From Defluviicoccus sp046348835 (GTDB lineage: Bacteria > Pseudomonadota > Alphaproteobacteria > Rhodospirillales > Defluviicoccaceae), in NCBI GenBank assembly GCA_046348835.1, contig JAXMDM010000002.1, positions 558,001-622,000 of the forward strand: a stretch of 64,000 nucleotides of DNA. The letters are read 5' to 3'. This document shows positions 7,788-16,888 of the stretch, piece after piece. Below the pieces are notes generated by a model. It was not told where the DNA came from. It did not search any database and saw only the letters and a program-made list of their open reading frames with translations. How positions within the stretch are numbered: position 1 is the stretch's first letter; every line of letters begins with the position of its first letter. Position numbers and translations under genes: made by a program.

Positions 7788-9718
7788 TCAACCGCTTGAC
7801 TGGCCGACAAGCTGGTAGAAGACCTGCAGCAGGGTGGCGACGAAGACGTAGCCCATCACCTTCAGCAGGACGAAGTAATAACGGACCGCGCCCTCGATGC
7901 TGATCGCCTCGAACTCGGGACGCAGGGTGACCGCCGGCAGCATCGTATTGATGGTGTATTCGCCGGCGAACCAGATGGAGCGCGTCCGCCCCGCCTCGGT
8001 GCGGTAACGGAAAAGAACGGTGCCGATCAGGATCAACAGCACGAACCAGGCGAGCGCCCGGGCGGGACGGTAGCCGTAGCCGTTGACCAGCCAGGTGGCG
8101 GTCAGCACGCTGGCATTGCGCACCCGCTCCACTAGGACGGCGAGCGTATCGCCGGGGCCGCCGTCGCCGGGGCGGGGGACGATCCCCGGCTCGTTGTCGA
8201 GACCGCTCTTGCTCAGCACGCAGGCCTCGATGTCATGCCCGGACTGACTGCCGGCGGCGATGCAGCGCTCGATGTTGCGGCTGGTGAACAAGATGGCGTC
8301 CCGGCTCTCGCGCCGACCTTGCGCCCCCATCACCCCGGCGAGCTGTTCGTAGGGCTGCCGGGTATAGCTGCGGTCGCGGGCAAGCCAGGCGATCAGCCAG
8401 TCCTCGTCGCGGGCCGGAACGATGCGGCGTTCGTTGCCGTAACTGCGTTCCTCGCGCCCCAGTCCGTCCCAGGCGCCGTAGCTGAAGCCGTCGAGGACGA
8501 GAAACGGCGCCCAGGCCTGATGCTTCCCGTTTTCCGCCGGCCCGGCGGCGCCGCCGGACGCCGGCCGGTCGGTATAGATGCTGCCCACGTCCTGGATCTT
8601 GCCCACCGAGACATTGCGCAGCATCAGCACCGAGCGGTCGTTCCAGGCATTGGTCGGCATGTGGTCGATGGACCCGAGAAAGAGCTGGCCGCCGATGCGG
8701 GTGCCGCTGAGGTTGAGCAGGCCGAGGTGGGTCAGATCGGCGCCGCTGAGGAACAGGTTGCCGCGGATGTCGGAGTTATAGAGGTTCCAGCTTGTGGCGG
8801 GCGCGGCGTTCGGGGAGGCCGCCGCCGGTGCGGCGGCTGGCTGGCAGACGGGGGGCCCGGCCAGGCGATCCCCCAGGCCTCCAGCGACTCGCCGATCCGG
8901 ATCGTGCCCATGTCGAGATTGGCGCAGAAGCGCGCCCCGGTCAGACGCACGTCGCCGTCGATCCTGGCCCGATCCAAGGAGACGGCGGCGTTAGCGGCGA
9001 TGCCGCGCAGGTCCAGCGACCCGGCGACCCGCAGGTCGCCCATGTCAACGGGCGCCTCGAACCGGGTCGGCGCCTCGGCGGCGGCGGGGGCGGCACCCGG
9101 CACGGGCATCCCCGTCTCGCCGATATCCGGCAAGTCGCCGATGTCGGGCAGGTCGAGGCTGTCGCTGCCGAACACCGCCTGACCGCCAATGCGGGCGCCT
9201 TGCAGGATTACCGGCGCGGCGTAGCTGGCGCCGCCGCCGAGAAACAGCGAGCCCCGGACGTCGATCTCGTTCATCACCAGGGCCCGCTCGAACCGGGATC
9301 CGGCGAACGACAGCACCTTGTCGGCGCGCACCCGCTCGAGCGACACCGGGCCGGCAAAGTGCGAAAGGCGGAGGCGGAACGGCACCGCGATGTTGGTTCC
9401 CTCCAGATCCAGGGGCTCGGTGAACTCCGCGTGGAGGATATGAACCCCGCGCGGCGGGAGGTCGCAGAGTCGGCCGAACAGAAGATCGGCGAGGAACACC
9501 GCCCGCAACCGCCGATCGGCGCGGGCGCCGAGATCGGCGAGCTGACCGGAGCAGACCCGCGCCTTTGTCCATTCTTCGGCGGCGGTAAGTTTGGCCGCAG
9601 CGGTGGCCCCGCCGGCGACGCCGGGCTCCGGCACCAATGCCAGCAAGAGGACGACCGCGGCGCAGAAAAGGCGGGCGAGGGAGCCCGGCTCGGGGCGAAA
9701 AAGGAAGCGGCGGCTCAG
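7788..9718 (-). pseudogene. Beta-helix/pentapeptide-like exported membrane protein, frameshifted
   Basis: Two adjacent reading frames on the minus strand are halves of one protein. The N-terminal part (about 8856-9718) has a signal-like segment (RRFLFR..., then LFCAAVVLLLALV) and many right-handed-helix repeats such as ILQGARIGGQAVF, DLRVAGSLDLRG and RARIDGDVRLTG. The second frame continues the same pattern (NSDIRGNLFLSGADL, LSGTRIGGQLFLG) and ends in a domain with membrane segments around ALAWFVLLILIGTVLF and YYFVLLKVMGYVFVATLLQVF. The frames meet at a run of six G (8850-8855) inside a proline/alanine-rich linker, so a one-base slip restores a ~640-residue protein. It may be a real mutation or a sequencing error. 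No ATG, GTG or TTG yields the full signal peptide; a CTG at 9718, with GGAG six bases upstream and overlapping the cobA stop as CTGA, does. Function unknown. Confidence 0.7.
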
Positions 9719-10515
9719 GGTTCGCTCCGTCCGGCGGCGCGGGAGGACGAGGGCGCGTCGCCGACAGTCTTGAACCAGGCAAGACGTTCGGCCAAGGCGA
9801 CGACGCGGCCGATGACGATCAGGGTCGGCGCCGCCATGTCAAGACCGGTGACCCGGGCGGGAAGATCGCCGAGGGAGGTGATCAAGGTCACCTGATCCGG
9901 GCGGGTGCCGTTGACGATGACCGCCGCCGGGGTCGACGCCGGTAGCCCGTGCACGATGAGCTGGCGGGCGATCCGGTCCACATGAATGCGTCCCATGTAA
10001 AGGACGAGGGTGGTATCGGCATCGGCGAGGGCCGGCCAATCCAGATCGAGGTCCGCATTTTCCTTGGCGTGACCGGCGGCAAAGCGGACGCCGTGGGCGA
10101 GGCCGCGGTGGGTGAGGGGGATACCGGCGTAGGCGGTGCACCCGCAACCGGAGGTTACGCCCGGCACCACCTCGAAGGGGACGCCGTTGGCGGCGAGGCA
10201 CTCCGCCTCTTCGCCGCCGCGCCCGAAGAGAAACGGATCGCCGCCCTTGAGGCGCACCACCTTGCGGCCGCTGCGGGCGAGGTCGACGAGCAGCGCGTTG
10301 ATCTCCGGCTGGGGCATGTAATGATCGCGGGCGATCTTGCCGGCGAAGATGCGCGACGTGGCGGCCGGGATCAGCTCCAGGATCGGCGCCGACACCAGGC
10401 GGTCGTAGACAACGACGTCGGCCTCGCGGATCAGCCGCAGCGCCTTCAGGGTGAGAAGATCGGGATCGCCCGGGCCGGCCCCGACCAGAGCGACCGGATG
10501 GATGGAGTGGGCCAG
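9715..10515 (-). CDS. cobA: Uroporphyrinogen-III C-methyltransferase
   Basis: Methylates uroporphyrinogen III at C2 and C7 with S-adenosylmethionine, giving precorrin-2 for cobalamin or siroheme. The family signatures are VALVGAGPGDPDLLTLKALR at the N-terminus and VVRLKGGDPFLFGRGGEE about 85 residues later; PLTHRGLAHGV and LVLYMG also fit. The GTG at 10395 would delete the first signature. No ATG, GTG or TTG exists between it and the in-frame stop near 10552, whereas a CTG at 10515 has an AGGGAGG ribosome binding site at ideal spacing, giving 266 residues, the normal length. The downstream beta-helix gene overlaps the stop. Confidence 0.88.
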   Translation of the reverse strand: MAHSIHPVALVGAGPGDPDLLTLKALRLIREADVVVYDRLVSAPILELIPAATSRIFAGKIARDHYMPQPEINALLVDLARSGRKVVRLKGGDPFLFGRGGEEAECLAANGVPFEVVPGVTSGCGCTAYAGIPLTHRGLAHGVRFAAGHAKENADLDLDWPALADADTTLVLYMGRIHVDRIARQLIVHGLPASTPAAVIVNGTRPDQVTLITSLGDLPARVTGLDMAAPTLIVIGRVVALAERLAWFKTVGDAPSSSRAAGRSEP

Positions 10516-10758
10516 CCTCGACCTCCCTATCGCCGCCGTCAGGCAAGCGCCTCAGCCCCCTGCGGCCATCCCTGCCCACGCTCTTAAGCGATGCCGCCCC
10601 GGCCGGCAAGGACGTCTGCCAACAACGGCGTCGGCAAGGACGTCGGGACGGAGGCAGGTTCGCCCGCCGCCGACAACCGCCGCCGGCCTTGAGCCGCGCG
10701 GCAACGGTGGCGATACTGGGCGCCGATCAGCGGATTGTTCGAGCGGAGGTCGAAAAGC

Positions 10759-11847
10759 GTGAGCGAGGGTGTGGCGAAGGTGGGCGCGCCGGCCGCCGAT
10801 CGTACGATTGCCAGCTGGTTACTGGCGGTGGCGGCAATGGTCCTGGTCATGGTCGTTCTGGGCGGCCTGACCCGGCTCACCCACTCGGGCTTGTCGATGG
10901 TGGAATGGCGGCCGCTCACCGGTTGGTTGCCGCCGTTGAACGAGGCGGCATGGGAGGCCCAGTTCGCCGCCTACCAGGGCTATCCCGAATTCCGCCTGCT
11001 CAACCCCGACATGACCGTCGCCTCCTTCAAGTCGATCTTCTGGCTGGAATATGTGCATCGCCTCTGGGGCCGGTTGATCGGGGTGATTTTCCTCGTCCCC
11101 TTCCTCGTCTTTCTGGCCCGCGGTCGCGTTCGCGGCCGCCTTGCCGTCGGCTGCGCGATTCTGTTCGGTCTTGGCGCGGCGCAGGGGTTGCTCGGCTGGC
11201 TGATGGTGAAGAGCGGCCTGGTGGACCAGCCCGACGTCAGCGCCTACCGCCTCGCCGCACATTTCGTCATGGCGCTGCTTCTGGTGGGAGCCCTGGCCTG
11301 GACCGCGCTCGGTTTGCTCTTTCCGGCCGCGGCGGCGGGAGGCCGGATCCGGCCGATGCCGCTGGTCCTGGTGCTGCTGATCCTGGTCACCCTCACCTCC
11401 GGCGCCTTCGTCGCCGGTACCGATGCCGGATACCTGTTCAACACCTTTCCGCTGATGGACGGGCAACTGATCCCGGACGACCTGTTCGTCCTCGACCCCG
11501 CCTGGCGGAACGCTTTCGAAAACCAGGCGCTGGTCCAGCTGATCCACCGGGCCTTGGCGCTGACGACACTGACGACGGTGCTGGTCTGGCGCGTCGCCGC
11601 CGCATCGGCGCTGGTCGGGCCCCGGCTCCGGTTAGCGGCCAATCTGCTGGTGGCGGCGGTCCTGTTGCAGGTCACCCTCGGCGTTTCGACGCTCCTCTTG
11701 CACATGCCGGTGGCGCTCGCCGCCTGGCATCAGGCGAACGGCGTCGCGGTATGGGTCCTGGCGCTCTGGGTCCTGTTCGAAGCGCGGGCGGTGCCTTCGG
11801 TGCCGGGGCTGAAAAGCATGGCCGACGGAATTTCGCACCCTGCTTGA
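10759..11847 (+). CDS. ctaA: Heme A synthase (COX15/CtaA type)
   Basis: Oxidises the C8 methyl of heme O to make heme A for aa3-type cytochrome oxidase, in the cytoplasmic membrane. About 362 residues with eight predicted membrane helices. Typical motifs are VVLGGLTRLTHSGLSMVEWRPLTG, FWLEYVHRLWGR (heme-ligand histidine), YRLAAHFVMALLL, NQALVQLIHRALAL and LPLVLVLLILVTLTSGAFVAG. The GTG at 10759 is chosen for the GGAGG nine bases upstream; an in-frame TTG at 10735 is less likely. It stands alone, away from cox genes, which is common in alphaproteobacteria. Confidence 0.95.
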   Translation: MSEGVAKVGAPAADRTIASWLLAVAAMVLVMVVLGGLTRLTHSGLSMVEWRPLTGWLPPLNEAAWEAQFAAYQGYPEFRLLNPDMTVASFKSIFWLEYVHRLWGRLIGVIFLVPFLVFLARGRVRGRLAVGCAILFGLGAAQGLLGWLMVKSGLVDQPDVSAYRLAAHFVMALLLVGALAWTALGLLFPAAAAGGRIRPMPLVLVLLILVTLTSGAFVAGTDAGYLFNTFPLMDGQLIPDDLFVLDPAWRNAFENQALVQLIHRALALTTLTTVLVWRVAAASALVGPRLRLAANLLVAAVLLQVTLGVSTLLLHMPVALAAWHQANGVAVWVLALWVLFEARAVPSVPGLKSMADGISHPA

Positions 11848-11900
11848 AGGGGGGCAGAGGATGAACATATGTTTCCCGCACCGGGCTGCCCGGGATTGGT

Positions 11901-11923
11901 TGCGGTCGCGATTTTGCTATACT
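11901..11923 (+). promoter_or_regulatory. Possible sigma-70 promoter for the protease gene
   Basis: A good -10 hexamer, TATACT (11918-11923), lies in an AT-rich patch of the ctaA-protease gap. The best -35 is weak (TTGGTT-like, 16-base spacer). It would start transcription about 100 bases ahead of the protease gene. Confidence 0.35.
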
Positions 11924-12036
11924 CTTGCATCTAGGCGGGACGAAGGGTGCGGGCTTTCGGCTGAGGGCACTCCCTGGACCGGCGGGTCGGGGAACGGAAG
12001 CCGGCGGGGCATGTTGTCCCATACCCGGAACGAAAC

Positions 12037-13596
12037 GTGATAATCAGGTTTGGGTGTGACGTGGACTCGGATCGACAGGTTGCCTTAAGCCGCTGGCTCC
12101 AACAGGCGCGGCTTCGCCGCGGCCTCCTCGCCTTCACCGCCGTTGCCGCCTTCGCCGCCGGCCTGTTGCCGGCACTGTCGGGCTGCGCCGACGACGAAAC
12201 GCCGTCGTTCCAGCGGATTGCCGAGGCGGTGGGGATCGATCCCTACCGGGTCTCCTCCGACACCAACCGCGAACTGTACCGCTTCAACGACATCTTCGCC
12301 CTGTACGCCTCCGACCCGCAGAACACCCGACAATTGAAGCAATTCCGCGACGCCTATAAGCGCGTCCGCTCCTCCTATGTGGAAGACGTCCCGGACGCGA
12401 AGCTGGTCGATGCGGCGGTGGAGGGGGTGAAGGCGCAAAACCCCCAGCCCCATTCGATGAAGGCCGCCGATCTGGTGGAGACGGCGCTGGACGCGGTGAC
12501 CGCGTCTCTCGATCCCCACTCCGCCTACCTCAACCCCGATGAATTGCGCGAATCCGAACTGGTCACCTCCGGCGAATTTGGCGGCCTCGGCCTGCAGGTG
12601 ACGCAAGAGGACGGCAAGCTGAAGGTGATCTCTCCCATCGAGGGCACCCCGGCCGACCACGCCGGGCTGAAGCCGGGCGACATCATCAGCCACCTGGACG
12701 GGAAGCCGGTGGAGGGGATGAGCCTGCGCAACGCCGTCAATGCCATGCGCGGCAAGCCCGGTACCACCGTCAAGCTGACCATCCAGCGCGACCAGGCGCA
12801 GCCGTTCGAGGTGGCGATCACCCGCGCCGTCATCACCATCGAGCCGGTGCGCTGGCGGATGGAATCGGACGTGGCCTATCTGCGGGTGGTCAGCTTCAAC
12901 GAGCGCACCTCCGAGGCGGTGGAGCAGGCGCTGAAGGAGATTCGGACCCGACAGGGCGGCGATCTGCGCGGCATCGTTCTCGATCTGCGCAACAATCCGG
13001 GCGGGCTGCTGGATCAATCCCTCGCCGTCGCCGACGACTTCCTCGACGATGGGGTGATCGTCACCATCCGCGGTCGCGAGCACGGAAGCGATCGCACCTT
13101 CTGGGCAAGCTCCGGCGACCTGGCGCGGGAGATCCCGCTCGTCGTCCTGGTCAATGCCGGTTCCGCCTCGGCGTCGGAGATCGTCGCCGCGGCGCTGCAG
13201 GATCACGGCCGGGCGACGGTGATGGGCTCGCGCACCTTCGGCAAGGGGTCGGTGCAGACGGTGATGCGGTTGCCCATCGAAGGGGCGTTGAAGCTGACCA
13301 CCGCCCTCTATTATGCGCCGTCGGGCGAGGCGATCCAGGCGCAGGGCGTCGTTCCCGACATCCAACTCGTCGGCGCCCCGGCGACCGAGGAGGAATCCCA
13401 CGAGGCCGATCTGCCGCACGCGTTGCCGCCGCAGAGCCAGAACCGGCACCTGTCCCGGGCTACCGTCGAGGTGTCCAAGTGCCCCGAGATCGGCGACGCC
13501 AAGGACCGCGAGTTGGGGTGTGCGCTGTCGTTCCTCCACGCCGGCGGCTCGACCGACCGGTTCCTCGCCGCCCTCGGCCAAAAGGCCAAGTTGTAA
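12037..13596 (+). CDS. ctpA: S41 family C-terminal processing peptidase (CtpA-like lipoprotein)
   Basis: Periplasmic serine protease that degrades or trims envelope proteins. Order: signal segment (GLLAFTAVAAFAAGLLPAL) with a lipobox-like LSGC; N-terminal helical region; PDZ domain (EFGGLGLQVTQEDGKLKV ... GLKPGDIISHLDGK); and the S41 core with LRNNPGGLLDQSLAVADDF. The catalytic dyad is visible: serine in NAGSASASE (Ser378 counting from 12037) and lysine in TFGKGSVQT (Lys403). The start could also be the in-frame GTG at 12061; neither has a strong ribosome binding site. 519 residues is normal. In many alphaproteobacteria ctpA sits near an EnvC/divergent polysaccharide deacetylase pair, which is not seen here. 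Confidence 0.93.
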   Translation: MIIRFGCDVDSDRQVALSRWLQQARLRRGLLAFTAVAAFAAGLLPALSGCADDETPSFQRIAEAVGIDPYRVSSDTNRELYRFNDIFALYASDPQNTRQLKQFRDAYKRVRSSYVEDVPDAKLVDAAVEGVKAQNPQPHSMKAADLVETALDAVTASLDPHSAYLNPDELRESELVTSGEFGGLGLQVTQEDGKLKVISPIEGTPADHAGLKPGDIISHLDGKPVEGMSLRNAVNAMRGKPGTTVKLTIQRDQAQPFEVAITRAVITIEPVRWRMESDVAYLRVVSFNERTSEAVEQALKEIRTRQGGDLRGIVLDLRNNPGGLLDQSLAVADDFLDDGVIVTIRGREHGSDRTFWASSGDLAREIPLVVLVNAGSASASEIVAAALQDHGRATVMGSRTFGKGSVQTVMRLPIEGALKLTTALYYAPSGEAIQAQGVVPDIQLVGAPATEEESHEADLPHALPPQSQNRHLSRATVEVSKCPEIGDAKDRELGCALSFLHAGGSTDRFLAALGQKAKL

Positions 13597-13699
13597 CCCG
13601 CGGGGCCCGGGCGACGGTGCCTCGGCGACGGTGCCGGGAGAGGAGTGCGGCGCGCCCCGGCCGCGGCGGCGGGCTGCGACGCTCGGAACGCGAACCGGG

Positions 13700-14299
13700 T
13701 CAGGGCCGGGGCGCCGGCGGCGGCCGCAGCAGATCGCCGGTGACCTGACGAACGAGGGCGAGGAAAGGCCCGTCGTCCGGACCATCGGCCCGCCCCAGCC
13801 GCCCGCTCACGTCGGCGAGGAGGCGGTCGCCGTCACAGAAGACCGCCTGCATCCTGATCTTGACGCCCCCGATCTTGACGCCCCCCGTGCCGTTTTGGGG
13901 CGGGGGTGTGCCGGCGCCGATCTCGACGCTGTCGGCAAGTTGCCCGCAATGGGCCAGGCTTGCCCCCCGATCGGAGTCGTCGAACACGGTAATGATGCGA
14001 AGTCCCGCCCCGATGCTCTCCGCCGGGACGAGAACGAAGCGAGCGCCGCGGTTCCAGGTGATGGCCTCGCCCATGGTCCGCACCACGGTCTCGTCAAAGC
14101 GGGCCGGCGGGCCGACGAAGGGGTGGCCGATCACCGCCACCGGCAGCGGCATCGCTCCTTGCGCGATCGCCCAGGGGTCCTCGATGCGGAAGGCGACCGA
14201 GGTGATCGGGACCTTGTCGCAGGCGGCGAGCGCGGGCAGCAGCAGCACCAGCCGGGACAGCCGGTGACGGAGGGCGCGCGCGGGCAACCGAATCTTCAC
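13700..14299 (-). CDS. Putative lipoprotein, 199 aa
   Basis: No family recognised. A GTG start leads into a basic N-terminus, a hydrophobic core (LSRLVLLLPALAAC) and a good lipobox with Cys27, so the product is probably a lipoprotein. The mature part has an alternating beta-like pattern (VFDDSDRGASLAHCGQLADSVEIG) and ends in proline-rich sequence. A short internal duplication, GGVKIGGVKI, comes from a perfect 15-base tandem repeat. The gene converges with the protease gene and lies 23 bases downstream of lexA, so it may be read through from lexA. No SOS function is known from the sequence. Confidence 0.7.
   Translation of the reverse strand: MKIRLPARALRHRLSRLVLLLPALAACDKVPITSVAFRIEDPWAIAQGAMPLPVAVIGHPFVGPPARFDETVVRTMGEAITWNRGARFVLVPAESIGAGLRIITVFDDSDRGASLAHCGQLADSVEIGAGTPPPQNGTGGVKIGGVKIRMQAVFCDGDRLLADVSGRLGRADGPDDGPFLALVRQVTGDLLRPPPAPRP
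13856..13885. repeat. Perfect 15-bp tandem duplication
   Basis: GATCTTGACGCCCCC occurs twice head to tail with no mismatch inside the putative lipoprotein gene. It adds five residues (GGVKI) and keeps frame, consistent with a recent slippage event. Confidence 0.9.
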
Positions 14300-14322
14300 C
14301 GGACCCTACGGGTGAACCGACC

Positions 14323-15039
14323 TTAGTAGGTCCGGATGAGGGCGACGAGGCGACCCTGTACCTTGACCTGCTCCGGTCCGCAGATGCGCGGCTCGTATCG
14401 GGGGTTGGCCGGCTCGAGGGCGATGGAGTTACCGCGCCGCCGCAGTCGCTTCAGGGTCACCTCCTCGTTGTCGACGAGGGCGACGACGATGGTCCCGTTG
14501 TCGGCGGTGTCGGTGCGCTCGATGATGACCGTGTCGCCATCGAAGATTCCGGCCTCGATCATCGAATCGCCCTCGACCTCGAGGGCGTAATGCGCACTGG
14601 CGGAGATCAGGTCCTGGGAGACGGCGATCGTCCGCGAATGGTCGCGCAGCGCCGCGATCGGGGTGCCGGCGGCGATCTTGCCGTAGAGGGGCAGGGAGAC
14701 CAGACCGGCCGGCGTAGCCGCCGGCTCCGGCTCCGGTTCGGAGCGGAAGTCGTGGCGGATGACGTTCGACGGCAGCGGCTCGGTGGCGGCAAGCGTCGCC
14801 GGCCCGGCCGCGTCACCGGCCATGTTGCTGGGCATCCGGACGATCTCCAGCGCCCGGGCCCGGTGGGGGAGGCGGCGGATGAAGCCGCGTTCCTCGAGGC
14901 CGGTGATCAGCCGGTGGATGCCCGATTTGGAGCGGAGGCCGAGCGCTTCCTTCATCTCGTCGAAAGAGGGGGGCACTCCCGCCTCTTGCAGACGGCGGCT
15001 GATGAACATCAACAGCTCGTGCTGTTTACGGGTAAGCAT
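14323..15039 (-). CDS. lexA: LexA repressor
   Basis: Represses the SOS regulon and self-cleaves when stimulated by RecA filaments. The 238-residue protein has the N-terminal winged helix (MLTRKQHELLMFISRRLQEAG, then RSKSGIHRLITGLEERGFI recognition helix), a long alphaproteobacterial linker (about residues 68-110), the Ala124-Gly125 scissile bond in KIAAGTP, and the Ser159/Lys197 dyad (EGDSMIEAG and VTLKRL). Start is an ATG. An operator of the alphaproteobacterial type lies about 100 bases upstream, so autoregulation is likely. moeA and moaC lie upstream on the same strand. Confidence 0.98.
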   Translation of the reverse strand: MLTRKQHELLMFISRRLQEAGVPPSFDEMKEALGLRSKSGIHRLITGLEERGFIRRLPHRARALEIVRMPSNMAGDAAGPATLAATEPLPSNVIRHDFRSEPEPEPAATPAGLVSLPLYGKIAAGTPIAALRDHSRTIAVSQDLISASAHYALEVEGDSMIEAGIFDGDTVIIERTDTADNGTIVVALVDNEEVTLKRLRRRGNSIALEPANPRYEPRICGPEQVKVQGRLVALIRTY

Positions 15040-15108
15040 CGACCCTCCAACCTGTTCCCCTGGCCGCGGCGCCCCGCAGGCTCGCGGCGATCGCTTGCGC
15101 GGAGTCTA

Positions 15109-15123
15109 GAACAAAAACCAAAC
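15109..15123 (-). promoter_or_regulatory. Possible second, degenerate LexA half-site pair
   Basis: GAAC, seven bases, AAAC: one mismatch from the GAAC-N7-GAAC form of the same operator, on the lexA-proximal side of the perfect box. It might add cooperativity; this is inference. Confidence 0.4.
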
Positions 15124-15133
15124 CGAGCGCAAT

Positions 15134-15148
15134 GTTCTATATTGGTTC
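15134..15148 (-). promoter_or_regulatory. LexA operator (GTTC-N7-GTTC) of lexA
   Basis: The plus strand reads GTTC, seven bases (TATATTG), GTTC. This direct repeat is the established LexA box of alphaproteobacteria. It lies 95-109 bases upstream of the lexA start codon, the expected position for autorepression. Confidence 0.88.
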
Positions 15149-15200
15149 CGCAGTTGTGTGAAATCCGGGCAAAGCCGTGCGCCAGCCCACGACGACAAGC

Positions 15201-16412
15201 CTAGTCCAGGTGCAGGACCGGCACGATCTGGCCCGGCGCGGCGGCAGGCGCGAAGGGCGGCCTGACGATGAGGGCGTTGGCGTCGGCATAGAGGCGCAGA
15301 AGGGCGCTATCCTGGCGGGAGAACGCTTCCACCAGCGGTATCCGGCCGGGGCGCGGGGTGATCGTCGCCCGCAGATAGTCCTGGCGGCGATCGTTGGCGG
15401 CGAGAGGGGTGGCGAGCTCGGCCGGCCGTTGCGAAGAATCGCCGTCGTCGCCGGCGAGACCCATGAGTGCCGCCATCAGCGGGAGGAGAAACAGGCGCGC
15501 GGTGATCGCCGCCGAGACCGGATTGCCCGGCAGGACCAGCACCGGCATGGACGACAGGTGCGACAGGCGGCCGAACCCGGTGGGCTTGCCCGGACGCATG
15601 GCAACCCGCTCGAAGACGGGGCGGTAGCCGGCGGCGGCGAGCCCCTCCCCGACGAGGTCGAAGTCGCCGACCGAGGCCCCACCCAGGGTGACCAGGGCAT
15701 CGGCACCGCTGGCGGCGACGATGGCGTCGGCAATGGCGGCGCGGTCGTCACCGGCGACGCCCAGATCCATCGGGATCCCGCCGGCGCGGCGGATTTCGCC
15801 CGCCAGCAACAGGGAGTTGCTGTTGATGGTCCGACCGGCGGCGTCCGCCTCGCCCGGCAGGACCAGCTCGTCGCCGGTGGCGAGGATGGCGATGCGCGGC
15901 TGTCGGCGCACCCGAAGCCAGACCGCACCGCCGGCGGCGGCGAGGGCGACGGCCCGGGGGTCGAGCCGACGTCCGGCGGCCAGCAGTCGTTCGCCGGTGC
16001 GGAAATCGCCCCCGGCGCCACGGATGTAGCGCCCCGCGGGCGGGGCGGCGCGGATCCGGACGCGATCCCCGACAGCGTCGGTCTCCTCCTGAATGACGAT
16101 GGTGTCGGCGCCCGCCGGCAGCGCCGCGCCGGTAAAGATGCGTACCGCCTCGCCGCCGCCGAGGGGGGGCGGCGGGCGGCCGCCGGCCTTGCTGATGCCG
16201 GCAACGGCAAGGGAGGCCGGCAGCTGCACCACATCGTCGGCGCGGACGGCATACCCGTCCATCGCCGAGACGGACGCCGCCGGCTGGTCATGCCGGGCGA
16301 AGACGTCCGCGGCGAGGACCCGGCCGACCGCATCGCCCAATCCGACCAGCTCTGCCGGGAGCGGTGTTACGTCGCTGACGACGAGGCGCCTGGCGGTGGC
16401 GACGTCGATCAC
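15201..16412 (-). CDS. moeA: Molybdopterin molybdenumtransferase MoeA
   Basis: Inserts molybdate into adenylylated molybdopterin, the last common step of molybdenum cofactor synthesis. About 403 residues, starting at a GTG whose last two bases overlap the moaC stop (GTGA). Motifs include SAMDGYAVRADDV, RIFTGAALPAGADTIVIQEE, the MPT-binding-domain stretch AILATGDELV, TLGGASVGDFD and VFERVAMRPGKPTGFG, then LVLPGNPVSA. Length matches the family. It is coupled to moaC and bpt upstream; lexA follows but has its own operator. Confidence 0.96.
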   Translation of the reverse strand: MIDVATARRLVVSDVTPLPAELVGLGDAVGRVLAADVFARHDQPAASVSAMDGYAVRADDVVQLPASLAVAGISKAGGRPPPPLGGGEAVRIFTGAALPAGADTIVIQEETDAVGDRVRIRAAPPAGRYIRGAGGDFRTGERLLAAGRRLDPRAVALAAAGGAVWLRVRRQPRIAILATGDELVLPGEADAAGRTINSNSLLLAGEIRRAGGIPMDLGVAGDDRAAIADAIVAASGADALVTLGGASVGDFDLVGEGLAAAGYRPVFERVAMRPGKPTGFGRLSHLSSMPVLVLPGNPVSAAITARLFLLPLMAALMGLAGDDGDSSQRPAELATPLAANDRRQDYLRATITPRPGRIPLVEAFSRQDSALLRLYADANALIVRPPFAPAAAPGQIVPVLHLD

Positions 16413-16888
16413 GGCTCCGCCCTGAAATCGCCGGAGCGTCCGCCCGCCTTCTCGATCACCCGGACGTCGGTAATCCGCATCCCGCGGTCGAGCGCCTTGC
16501 ACATGTCGTAAAGGGTCAGGGCAGCGACCGCGGCGGCGGTCAGGGCTTCCATCTCGACCCCGGTGCGACCGCTGACCCGACATCGACTGCGGACGTGGAT
16601 GGCGGGTCCGGACGGGTCCAGTTCGAAGTCGATGCCGACGTCGTTGAGCGCCAGGGGATGGCAGAGCGGGATGAGTTCGTGGGTACGCTTCGCCGCCAGG
16701 ATGCCGGCGATGCGGGCGGTGGCGAAGATATCGCCCTTGGCGGTTTCGCCGCCGGCGATCGCCCGCAAGGTCGCTTCCGCCATCTGCAGGGTGGCGCCGG
16801 CGACGGCATGGCGATCGCTGACCGCCTTCGCCGAAATGTCGACCATCCGCACCCGGCCGGTGGCATCGACGTGGGTGAAGTCGCTCAT
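16409..16888 (-). CDS. moaC: Cyclic pyranopterin monophosphate synthase MoaC
   Basis: Converts the MoaA product (3',8-cyclo-GTP) into cyclic pyranopterin monophosphate, the first molybdenum cofactor intermediate. 159 residues. The start MSDFTHVDATGRVRMVDIS is the family N-terminus; the active-site region shows ELIPLCHPLALNDV, later GVEMEALTAAAVAALTLYDMCKA and DRGMRITDVRVIEKAGGRSGDF, all hallmarks. The ATG overlaps the bpt stop (ATGA) and its own stop overlaps the moeA start. moaA is not in this window. Confidence 0.97.
   Translation of the reverse strand: MSDFTHVDATGRVRMVDISAKAVSDRHAVAGATLQMAEATLRAIAGGETAKGDIFATARIAGILAAKRTHELIPLCHPLALNDVGIDFELDPSGPAIHVRSRCRVSGRTGVEMEALTAAAVAALTLYDMCKALDRGMRITDVRVIEKAGGRSGDFRAEP

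Noticed and set aside
12085..13785. 566-codon minus-strand frame opposite the protease gene
   Set aside because: Shadow of ctpA; no family motifs.
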